NCBI GenBank assembly: GCA_017542915.1
Contig: JAFXWI010000049.1
Span: forward strand, 1-10,527
Reading direction: 5' to 3'
DNA from: Paludibacteraceae bacterium
GTDB taxonomy: Bacteria; Bacteroidota; Bacteroidia; Bacteroidales; Paludibacteraceae
Length of the DNA stretch: 10,527 bases
Below are positions 5,860 to 10,527 of this stretch, in pieces. The position numbers were made by a program, and so were the translations under genes. Positions within the stretch are counted from its first letter, which is position 1. Every line of letters starts with the position of its first letter. The notes under the pieces are model-generated. The model worked only from the letters and a program-made list of their open reading frames with translations. It was not told the origin of the DNA and did no database searches.

Positions 5860-7203
5860 ATGATTAGTACATTTCATCTTCCCGGGCGGATTTGCTCCAC
5901 TTCGGCTATCAGGGACATCGCATCCCGTGCAAACACTCCGTACACCATGATTTGTCTCAAACCAGATATAGAATGGATTTATCTGGGACAAGAGCGAATG
6001 ATTCAAGTACTCCAAATGACCGGTGCTACGATGGTGTACAGCGACCATTTTAATAAGTCGTTAGTCGATGGTCAATGGTCGATCGGCGAAGCGCCTGTGA
6101 TTGATTATCAGGAGGGTGCGCTGCGCGATGATTTTGAGTTCGGAGCTGTGATGTTATGGGACACCGAGAAACTCAAGAAAATAGTAGCTCAGATGGATAC
6201 CGAGTACGAGTTTGCAGGGCTTTACGACTTGCGTTTGAGGGCAGAGAAGTTGGAACATATTCCCGAGTATCTGTACTATGAGGTAGAGACGGATACGCGC
6301 AAGTCGGGAGAGAAACTGTTTGACTATGTGGATCCGCGAAACCGCGGTGTACAGATAGAGATGGAGCAATGCGTGACCGCGCATCTCAAACGCATCGGTG
6401 CGTACCTGAAGCCGGGTGAATACAAGGAGCTTTCCGTATTCAGTGATCAGTTATCCGATTATCCCGTTACTGCCAGTGTTATCATTCCTTGTAAGAATCG
6501 TGCCCGCACGATCGCGGACGCAATACATAGCGCGTTGAACCAGAAAGTGCGCGAGGGGTATAGCTTCAACGTCATTGTGGTCGATGACAACTCTACCGAC
6601 GGAACTGCGGAGATCATTGAGAAATTAAAAATTAAAAATGAAAAATTAATCTATATTGCGCAGGATAAGACTTGGCACGCTATTGGCGGCAACTGGAACG
6701 TGGCTATCCATGATCCTCGTTGCGGCAAGTATGCTATTCAGTTGGACAGCGACGATACGTATTTTGACGAAACGACCGTACAGCGGTTCATTGATGCCTT
6801 TGAAGATAAAGAAGGTACGAAGTACGGCATGGTGATCGGTACGTACCAATTGACGAATATGGACGGCGAGATTCTTCCTCCGGGAGTGATCGACCATCGG
6901 GAATGGACCGATGAGAACGGTCGTAATAACGCATTGCGAATCAACGGATTAGGTGCTCCACGTGGATTCTTTGTACCGCTTCTGCGTACCATCAATTATC
7001 CGACTACCAAGTACGGCGAGGACTATGCGGTGGGTCTGCGGATCAGCCGAGACTACCCTATCGGTCGCATCTACGATGTGGTGTATAACTGCCGCCGCTG
7101 GGAGGATAACTCCGATGCGAACTGCGACATAGTTGCCATGAACCGCAATAACTGGTACAAAGACAAACTGAGGACTTTTGAGCTGAAGGCGAGAAAGGAT
7201 TAG
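5860..7203 (+). CDS. Family 2 glycosyltransferase of a Bacteroidetes two-part type
   Basis: A 447-residue cytosolic-type protein with no membrane segment. Residues 1 to about 200 form a GT-A-like half lacking a clear nucleotide-binding start, with the lineage-typical [14 protein letters not shown] and [17 protein letters not shown] stretches. From residue 205 a second GT2 domain begins: [14 protein letters not shown] at 205-218, [10 protein letters not shown] at 240-249 and QLDSDD at 294-299 (metal/sugar-nucleotide site). The C-terminus carries [13 protein letters not shown] and [11 protein letters not shown], as in related proteins. Donor and acceptor are unknown; polysaccharide or glycolipid synthesis is the family expectation. 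ATG 5860 is used because TAA closes the frame at 5845; the N-terminus looks shorter than homologues I recall. Two in-frame repeat arrays sit at residues 67-75 and 255-264. The TAG stop lies in the array before the next gene. Confidence 0.88.
   Translation: MISTFHLPGRICSTSAIRDIASRANTPYTMICLKPDIEWIYLGQERMIQVLQMTGATMVYSDHFNKSLVDGQWSIGEAPVIDYQEGALRDDFEFGAVMLWDTEKLKKIVAQMDTEYEFAGLYDLRLRAEKLEHIPEYLYYEVETDTRKSGEKLFDYVDPRNRGVQIEMEQCVTAHLKRIGAYLKPGEYKELSVFSDQLSDYPVTASVIIPCKNRARTIADAIHSALNQKVREGYSFNVIVVDDNSTDGTAEIIEKLKIKNEKLIYIAQDKTWHAIGGNWNVAIHDPRCGKYAIQLDSDDTYFDETTVQRFIDAFEDKEGTKYGMVIGTYQLTNMDGEILPPGVIDHREWTDENGRNNALRINGLGAPRGFFVPLLRTINYPTTKYGEDYAVGLRISRDYPIGRIYDVVYNCRRWEDNSDANCDIVAMNRNNWYKDKLRTFELKARKD
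6056..6083 (+). repeat. Four-unit 7-bp array in the glycosyltransferase gene (RGTCRWT)
   Basis: Four adjacent heptamers fit RGTCRWT: 6056-6062, 6063-6069, 6070-6076 and 6077-6083. They encode residues 67-75 (Ser-Leu-Val-Asp-Gly-Gln-Trp-Ser-Ile) between the YSDHF strand and the conserved PVIDYQEG stretch. Divergence between units affects codon positions 1, 2 and 3 alike. Confidence 0.65.
6622..6649 (+). repeat. Four-unit AAATTAA array in the glycosyltransferase gene
   Basis: Three exact AAATTAA heptamers and one AAATGAA (6636-6642) run without gaps. They encode a Lys/Leu/Ile/Asn stretch (residues 255-263) in the GT2 domain between the VDDNSTDGT helix and the next beta strand (YIAQDKT). Base composition is strikingly AT-rich against the flanks. 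Confidence 0.8.
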
Positions 7204-7230
7204 TGGTTTAGTGGATTAGTGGATTAGTGG
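7199..7230 (+). repeat. Four-unit ATTAGTGG array bridging glycosyltransferase stop and spoIID-like start
   Basis: Three exact ATTAGTGG octamers and one TTTAGTGG (7207-7214). The first unit contains the TAG stop of the upstream gene (7201-7203) and the last unit supplies the GTG start of the downstream gene (7227-7229), so the array makes up the whole junction. Confidence 0.85.
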
Positions 7231-8306
7231 AAATTCGTGTTGGGATATTAACGGCTCCGCAGATTGAGTTTGAGCAGCGGGAGAAGACGTTCGTTCTGAA
7301 GAACGTGCGGATCGGTATTGGTTTTCATTGGGACCGCCATGAAGACCAAGAGTTTGCCGGTTCTCTGGAGATTCGTAACAACGCTGATGGGACTCAAACG
7401 GCTATCAACACCATTGATTTAGAGAACTATCTGTGTTCGGTTATCTCGTCCGAGATGTCCGCCAACAGTCCTATGGAGTTGCTCAAAGCTCACGCGGTCA
7501 TCAGCCGTTCGTGGGCAATACGCGCAATCCAAAAACCGAATCACGAGGGTTTTCATGTCTGTGCAGATGATCACTGTCAGCGGTACGAGGGGCTCAGGCG
7601 AATGAGACAATCGTGCCCCGATGGGGCTAAGAACGAAAGGGCGGTAGAGGCAGTTCGTGCCACTAAAGGACAGGTCTTGGTCTATAGACAAAAGGACGAT
7701 GTACAAGGTACGAAGGAAGAGATCTGTGACTGCCGGTACTACAAGTGTTGCGGCGGAAAAACAGAAGTTTGGCGGACTTGCTGGGAAGACATCGATGTGC
7801 CTTATATTCAGTCGGTTAGATGCGATTGGTGTAAGAGTCCTTCGCCTAAAGTGCTGCGTCTGGTGCTCAATGACTATGATCAGGAGACGAAGGATTTTCG
7901 GGATTGGAGAGTGAGTTATACCGCGGATGAGTTGAGTGAGATCATTCGTACCAAATCGGGTATTGACTTTGGAGAGATTATTGATCTCATTCCGCTTAAA
8001 CGCGGGGCTTCGGGACGTATATACGAACTCCAGATTGTGGGTTCCAAACACACGGAGATCATTGGCAAGGAGTTAAAGATCCGCCTTTGGTTGTCCCGCA
8101 CGTGTCTATATAGCTCGTGGTTTGAGGTAGAGAAAGAACCGTCTTCGTTTGTGCCTCGTCATTTTGTACTTAAAGGGCACGGGTGGGGCCACGGAGCAGG
8201 GCTTTGCCAGATAGGCGCAGCGGTGATGGCAAGCGAAGGGAAGAGTTACGAAGAAATACTGAATTATTACTATGCAGGTAGCCGACTTAGCGTTGCAACG
8301 CTCTAA
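7227..8306 (+). CDS. SpoIID/LytB-domain protein, probable peptidoglycan lytic transglycosylase
   Basis: 359 residues. SpoIID enzymes cleave peptidoglycan glycan strands lacking stem peptides; Bacteroidetes do not sporulate, so a wall-remodelling role is inferred. Family motifs are VISSEMSANSPMELLKAHA from about residue 72 (E76 corresponds to the catalytic Glu), RSWAI, CDCRYYKCCGG, PYIQSV and the C-terminal GHGWGHGAGLCQIGA at 317-331. No signal peptide is seen, so export is unexplained. The start is GTG 7227: an in-frame TAG is at 7209, no ATG is nearby, and homology starts at once (EIRVGILTAPQIEF). A 7-bp array codes residues 154-164 and a hairpin-bearing stretch covers residues 123-138, both before conserved strands. 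The 3' end overlaps the methyltransferase by 35 bp in another frame. Confidence 0.87.
   Translation: MEIRVGILTAPQIEFEQREKTFVLKNVRIGIGFHWDRHEDQEFAGSLEIRNNADGTQTAINTIDLENYLCSVISSEMSANSPMELLKAHAVISRSWAIRAIQKPNHEGFHVCADDHCQRYEGLRRMRQSCPDGAKNERAVEAVRATKGQVLVYRQKDDVQGTKEEICDCRYYKCCGGKTEVWRTCWEDIDVPYIQSVRCDWCKSPSPKVLRLVLNDYDQETKDFRDWRVSYTADELSEIIRTKSGIDFGEIIDLIPLKRGASGRIYELQIVGSKHTEIIGKELKIRLWLSRTCLYSSWFEVEKEPSSFVPRHFVLKGHGWGHGAGLCQIGAAVMASEGKSYEEILNYYYAGSRLSVATL
7596..7640 (+). repeat. Possible inserted hairpin segment in the SpoIID gene
   Basis: GCCCC (7615-7619), GAT loop, GGGGC (7623-7627), flanked by TCGT (7611) and ACGA (7633). Residues about 123-138 are Arg/Met/Cys-rich and separate CQRYEG from the AVEAV helix, which are close together in the homologues I remember. 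It does not align clearly with the other hairpin copies, so it may be unrelated. Confidence 0.35.
7685..7713 (+). repeat. Four-unit array (NNNACRA) in the SpoIID gene
   Basis: Units at 7685-7691, 7693-7699, 7700-7706 and 7707-7713 share NNNACRA, with one extra A between the first and second. They encode residues 154-163, just after the VLVY strand and before EICDCRYYKCCGG. Units are more divergent than in the other arrays. Confidence 0.5.
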
Positions 8307-9498
8307 ATACAAGCACCTTACGGACGAGCAATGGAGGTGGTTTTTGCAGCAAGTCGAGGGGCGTGAACGGACAGCAGACAAGTTGCCCACGTTTGCTACG
8401 ATCGAGGATTGGTGGTATCCTGTGCGGCTGAGTTGTGAGCAGTGCTCTTCGGAACTTACGGCACGCTATAAAGCACACATCATCGGATTTTCTAATTCTC
8501 CAATTTTCCAATATTCAAATCATAAATGCCTTGATTTGACGGGCGGCTATGGAGTAGATACATTTTTTCTGAGTGAGCTCTTTGAAGAGACAGACTACGT
8601 GGAGCAGAACGCGGAGTTATGTCGTATTGCGGAGCACAACTTCGCTCTTGGTCGAAAGTCGAAAGTCGAAAGACAAAAGCTCTCTATTGCCATCCACAAC
8701 TGCACCGCAGAGGAGTTCCTTCTCTCCTCCCCCTGTGAGGAGGCCGGGTGGGGTTTAATCTTCCTTGATCCGGCAAGGCGGGACAGTCATGGCGGAAAAG
8801 TCTTCCGGCTCGGAGACTGTACACCGAATGTGGTGGAGTTGATGCCTGATTTGGTTTCGCATTTAGCGCCGAACGGCAGGATTATGCTCAAGTTGTCTCC
8901 GATGATTGACCTCACGCAGGCAATCAAAGAGCTCCAAACCCCACATGGTCTTCCTTCAAGGGAGGAAATAAAATGGGATATTCACGTGGTGGCGGTGAAG
9001 AATGAGGTTAAGGAAGTGTTGCTGTTGAGCCATCAGAAATCAGATGTCAGCACTCAGACCATTACTGCGATTGATCTGGATAAGAAAGAGCAGGCATTTG
9101 TCTTCACCCGCGAAGAAGAACAAAAGAGCCCTTCGGGCATTGGACAGTGGACATTGGACAGAGGACATTTTCTTTATGAACCCAATGCGGCTATTCTCAA
9201 AGGAGGGGCATATAAGTTGGTGTCCGAGCGTTTCGGGCTTCAGAAATTAGATGTCAATACGCATTTGTATGTCTCGGATAAGTTCGTTGAGCATTTTCCG
9301 GGACGGGTGTGGAAAACCTCTCCCCTTCCCTCTCCCAAGGAGAGGGTGATTAGTCAAGCGAACGTGATCGTGCGCAATTATCCGTTAACAGCAGAGCAAC
9401 TCAAAAAGAAACTGCACCTCCGAGACGGAGGTACAGCTTATGTCATCGGTTGTCGAGTGAACGGCAAACCGGTCTTGTTTTCGGCAGAACGGGTCTGA
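8272..9498 (+). CDS. Class I SAM-dependent methyltransferase with THUMP-like C-terminus
   Basis: 408 residues, cytosolic. The N-terminal LALQRSKY and LQQVEGRERTADKLP stretch is typical of a Bacteroidetes THUMP-like methyltransferase family, which supports the ATG at 8272 inside the 3' end of the SpoIID gene. SAM-binding motif I is LDLTGGYGVD at residues 87-96 and motif IV IFLDPARRD at 163-171; a late motif is HVVAVKNEVKEVLLL. YEPNAAILKGG leads to a small THUMP-like end (QANVIVRNYPLTAEQLKKKL, then LRDGGTAYVIG). An RNA substrate is the family expectation, not shown. Seven short repeat-encoded segments interrupt the protein: about residues 73-83, 128-136, 152-161, 225-238, 254-263, 290-298 and 349-360. 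All keep the frame and spare the catalytic motifs, so the gene is probably functional. It ends 2 bp from the convergent gene's stop. Confidence 0.88.
   Translation: MQVADLALQRSKYKHLTDEQWRWFLQQVEGRERTADKLPTFATIEDWWYPVRLSCEQCSSELTARYKAHIIGFSNSPIFQYSNHKCLDLTGGYGVDTFFLSELFEETDYVEQNAELCRIAEHNFALGRKSKVERQKLSIAIHNCTAEEFLLSSPCEEAGWGLIFLDPARRDSHGGKVFRLGDCTPNVVELMPDLVSHLAPNGRIMLKLSPMIDLTQAIKELQTPHGLPSREEIKWDIHVVAVKNEVKEVLLLSHQKSDVSTQTITAIDLDKKEQAFVFTREEEQKSPSGIGQWTLDRGHFLYEPNAAILKGGAYKLVSERFGLQKLDVNTHLYVSDKFVEHFPGRVWKTSPLPSPKERVISQANVIVRNYPLTAEQLKKKLHLRDGGTAYVIGCRVNGKPVLFSAERV
8488..8519 (+). repeat. Four-unit 8-bp array (TWYTCHAA) in the methyltransferase gene
   Basis: Octamers at 8488, 8496, 8504 and 8512 fit TWYTCHAA. 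They encode residues 73-83 (Ser/Asn/Pro/Ile/Phe/Gln-rich) immediately before SAM motif I (CLDLTGGYGVD), where relatives as I recall them have a short loop after the YKA helix. Confidence 0.7.
8651..8678 (+). repeat. Four-unit GTCGAAA array in the methyltransferase gene
   Basis: Three exact GTCGAAA heptamers (8651-8671) and one GACAAAA (8672-8678). They encode the basic stretch R128 to K136, between the HNFALG helix end and the following strand (IAIHNCTAEE). Confidence 0.8.
8722..8756 (-). repeat. GC-rich hairpin element, copy H2, inverted orientation, methyltransferase gene
   Basis: CTCCTC (8724-8729) pairs with GAGGAG (8737-8742). Read on the minus strand from 8756 it begins AAACCCCAC and continues to GGGGGAGGAG, aligning with copy H3. 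It encodes residues 152-161 (SSPCEEAGWG), directly before motif IV (IFLDPARRD). Confidence 0.7.
8936..8977 (+). repeat. GC-rich hairpin element, copy H3, methyltransferase gene
   Basis: It begins AAACCCCAC, contains TTCCTTC (8951) and GGAGGAA (8961) as a near-perfect inverted repeat, and ends TAAAATGGG. It aligns with H1 (plus strand 2975-3017) at 22 of the last 27 shared positions by eye. It encodes residues about 225-238 between the IKELQ helix and the IHVVAVKNE strand. Confidence 0.72.
9032..9059 (+). repeat. Four-unit 7-bp array (core TCAG) in the methyltransferase gene
   Basis: Heptamers at 9032, 9039, 9046 and 9053 fit VTCAGMH. They encode residues 254-263 (Gln/Ser/Thr/Asp/Val) at a strand-to-loop turn after EVLLLS. 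Confidence 0.65.
9139..9166 (+). repeat. Four-unit 7-bp array (AKWGGAC) in the methyltransferase gene
   Basis: Heptamers at 9139, 9146, 9153 and 9160 fit AKWGGAC. They encode residues 290-298 (IGQWTLDRG) just before the conserved FLYEPNAA stretch. A small GCCC-TTC-GGGC hairpin (9128-9138) lies directly upstream. Confidence 0.72.
9314..9350 (+). repeat. GC-rich hairpin element, copy H4, methyltransferase gene
   Basis: CCCTCTCC (9328-9335) pairs perfectly with GGAGAGGG (9339-9346) across a CAA loop, after an AACCTCTCCCC lead-in that matches H1's AACCCCTCCCC. It encodes residues 349-360 (Pro/Ser/Lys/Arg-rich) between FPGRVWK and the THUMP-like QANVIVRN. Confidence 0.72.
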
Positions 9499-9500
9499 GC

Positions 9501-10022
9501 TTAGAATTTATAGGCTACGCCTAAACCGTTAGTACCGGCTTGAATAGCCCAATACGGTCGAGCATCAGCTGTCCTGTAACAATGCGTGTTATAGGTCTTC
9601 GGCGTTTGGTGCATCTTCCAATATCCGACCGAGATGGTCGGTACGGCTGCTAATTCAAAGGCGCCTCCAAGACTGTATAACATATATCCCGTAACGAGTC
9701 CTTTGGGAGCACCATTGTCAATAGAGACCACCATATAAATAGATCCCGCCACATCTAACACGGCACCGAGACCCAACAGGCCCCACCCCACCATGGCTGT
9801 CTCGTAACCGGAACGGAACAGGTCGTACGCAACGCGGCAGTCCTGCGCTTTCAGCCAACGAAGGGTTTGCAGTTTGCCCATTTTCTCATTTCCGACATAA
9901 TAGGAATCGCCCGCACGAGCTAACATCACCGAGCGAGGTTCGGTCTCGGGGATAGGACGCTTCGCCGCATAAGTCTGAAAACTCATGGCGCAGAGAAGAA
10001 ATAAAAGAAAGATTTTTTTCAT
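9501..10022 (-). CDS. Exported protein of unknown function, Bacteroidetes-type
   Basis: 173 residues with a clear signal peptide (MKKIFLLFLLCAMSF, predicted cleavage after the Ala at about 19). Visible after it are a charged stretch with RAGDSYYVGNEKMGK, a helix around QDCRVAYDLFRSG, two Gly/Ala-rich hydrophobic segments (about residues 75-100 and 108-132) and a terminal YWAIQAGTNGLGVAYKF ending in Phe. The two hydrophobic segments suggest membrane association. I recall similar unnamed Bacteroides proteins with the same NGLGLA-type end, but no function. It lies 25 bp after the BamA-like gene and is probably co-transcribed; its stop is 2 bp from the convergent methyltransferase stop, leaving no room for a terminator. 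Confidence 0.82.
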   Translation of the reverse strand: MKKIFLLFLLCAMSFQTYAAKRPIPETEPRSVMLARAGDSYYVGNEKMGKLQTLRWLKAQDCRVAYDLFRSGYETAMVGWGLLGLGAVLDVAGSIYMVVSIDNGAPKGLVTGYMLYSLGGAFELAAVPTISVGYWKMHQTPKTYNTHCYRTADARPYWAIQAGTNGLGVAYKF

Positions 10023-10047
10023 GTTCTATACTGTTTAATTGTTTATC

Positions 10048-10527
10048 TTAGAAAGGATATCCTATGCCGAAGTTGAGGCGGAGTGCGTCAAGAGCAGAGG
10101 GGATATTGAAATAGGTATTGATGGGACGGGAGCGGTCGGGAGTTCCGTCCTTGTTGTAACGATAGGTCTGATAGGGGACATGGATAGCGACACCTAAATC
10201 CAGACGGATGACCAAGCCGTCCAAGTCCAGACGGAGACCGGCACCGGTGCCGAGGGCTATCTGTTTGGCAAAATGGGGATTGTTGATGATTCCGTCGTAG
10301 AGCTCTTCGTGGAGCTGAAGGCGCTCCTGATAATCGGGGATGCCTGCTTTCTTGAAGACATCATCGCTGTTATACCAGTTCCACACATTACCTGCATCGA
10401 CAAAAGCGGCACCGAAGAGTTTCCAGACAATAGGGAAACGGAGTTCGAAATTCGCCTCTAACTTGAGATCGCCGGAATGGAAGAAGTTCTGGTTGTATTT
10501 ATCGGAATAGAAGTTACCGGCTCCATA
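10048..10527 (-). CDS. BamA/TamA-type outer-membrane protein, C-terminal 159 residues
   Basis: This is the C-terminal part of a 16-stranded Omp85 barrel that inserts or moves proteins at the outer membrane. The frame is open to the window edge (first visible residues YGAGNFYSDKYNQ), so the gene starts beyond 10527. Barrel features are alternating strands LKLEANFELRF, WKLFGAAFVDAGNVW, KQIALGTGAGLRLDLDGLVIRLDLG and IHVPY, ending with LRLNFGIGYPF and a terminal Phe as in barrel substrates of the BAM machine. The RLDLG...HVPY stretch and the PINTYFNIPSALDALRLNFGIG end are typical of Bacteroidetes BamA/TamL proteins; which of the two cannot be told without the N-terminal POTRA domains and lipobox. 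The first candidate start visible (GTG 10386) is internal to the barrel and not real. Confidence 0.9.
   Translation of the reverse strand, partial: YGAGNFYSDKYNQNFFHSGDLKLEANFELRFPIVWKLFGAAFVDAGNVWNWYNSDDVFKKAGIPDYQERLQLHEELYDGIINNPHFAKQIALGTGAGLRLDLDGLVIRLDLGVAIHVPYQTYRYNKDGTPDRSRPINTYFNIPSALDALRLNFGIGYPF

Noticed and set aside
7419..8051. Minus-strand 210-codon frame
   Set aside because: Shadow of the SpoIID gene; composition and lack of motifs argue against it.
9328..9346. Rho-independent terminator (8-bp GC stem)
   Set aside because: It lies inside the methyltransferase reading frame, has no U-tract and matches the hairpin element family.
6056..9350. CRISPR array or classical intergenic REP cluster
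   Set aside because: Units are 7-8 bp with no spacers between them, hairpins are scattered, and no cas genes are present.
8272..9498. Methyltransferase as a decaying pseudogene
   Set aside because: The seven inserted segments all keep the frame, no stop or frameshift occurs, and motifs I and IV and the C-terminal domain are intact.

Overview
The window reads as a Bacteroidales (phylum Bacteroidota) chromosome fragment. Supporting signs are a TTTG / TAnnTTTG-type promoter, a sufC-sufD pair, an M28 glutaminyl-cyclase-like lipoprotein, a DUF4290-like small protein, a THUMP-like methyltransferase, and a BamA/TamA-type porin ending in Phe. Genus cannot be told from the sequence. No tRNA, rRNA, CRISPR array, insertion sequence or phage gene is visible.

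Layout. Positions 1-978 (+) hold the 3' part of a polyprenyl diphosphate synthase. It collides tail-to-tail, with a 33-bp overlap, with a compact minus-strand operon running from 5672 down to 946: secreted EEP-fold nuclease/phosphatase, small DUF4290-like protein, ribose-phosphate pyrophosphokinase (prs), M28-type lipoprotein, sufC and an unusually short sufD. These genes are joined by a TAATG junction, a 13-bp gap, an ATGA junction, a 20-bp gap and a 20-bp overlap. Positions 5673-5859 form the divergent control region. Positions 5860-9498 (+) hold a three-gene block: a family 2 glycosyltransferase, a SpoIID/LytB-domain protein and a THUMP-like SAM methyltransferase. Positions 9501-10527 (-) hold the 3' end of a BamA-type outer-membrane protein and a small exported protein of unknown function.

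Function. The minus operon mixes nucleotide precursor supply (prs), Fe-S cluster assembly (sufCD) and exported hydrolases. The plus block looks like envelope work (glycosyl transfer, peptidoglycan glycan strands) plus an RNA-type methyltransferase. The polyprenyl synthase (lipid carrier or quinone tail) and the BamA-like protein also serve the envelope.

Most interesting signal. The window carries two kinds of short element, most of them inside genes and in frame. (1) Arrays of four 7-8-bp units (about 28-32 bp). Unit sequence differs from array to array, but the four-unit layout recurs at least eight times. (2) A roughly 40-bp GC-rich hairpin family with at least four copies, in both orientations. 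They add about 9-15 residues at places where, from memory of the families, homologues have short loops. The methyltransferase alone seems to hold seven. The arrangement recalls Rickettsia palindromic elements and cyanobacterial heptanucleotide STRRs, but I know of no described equivalent in Bacteroidales.
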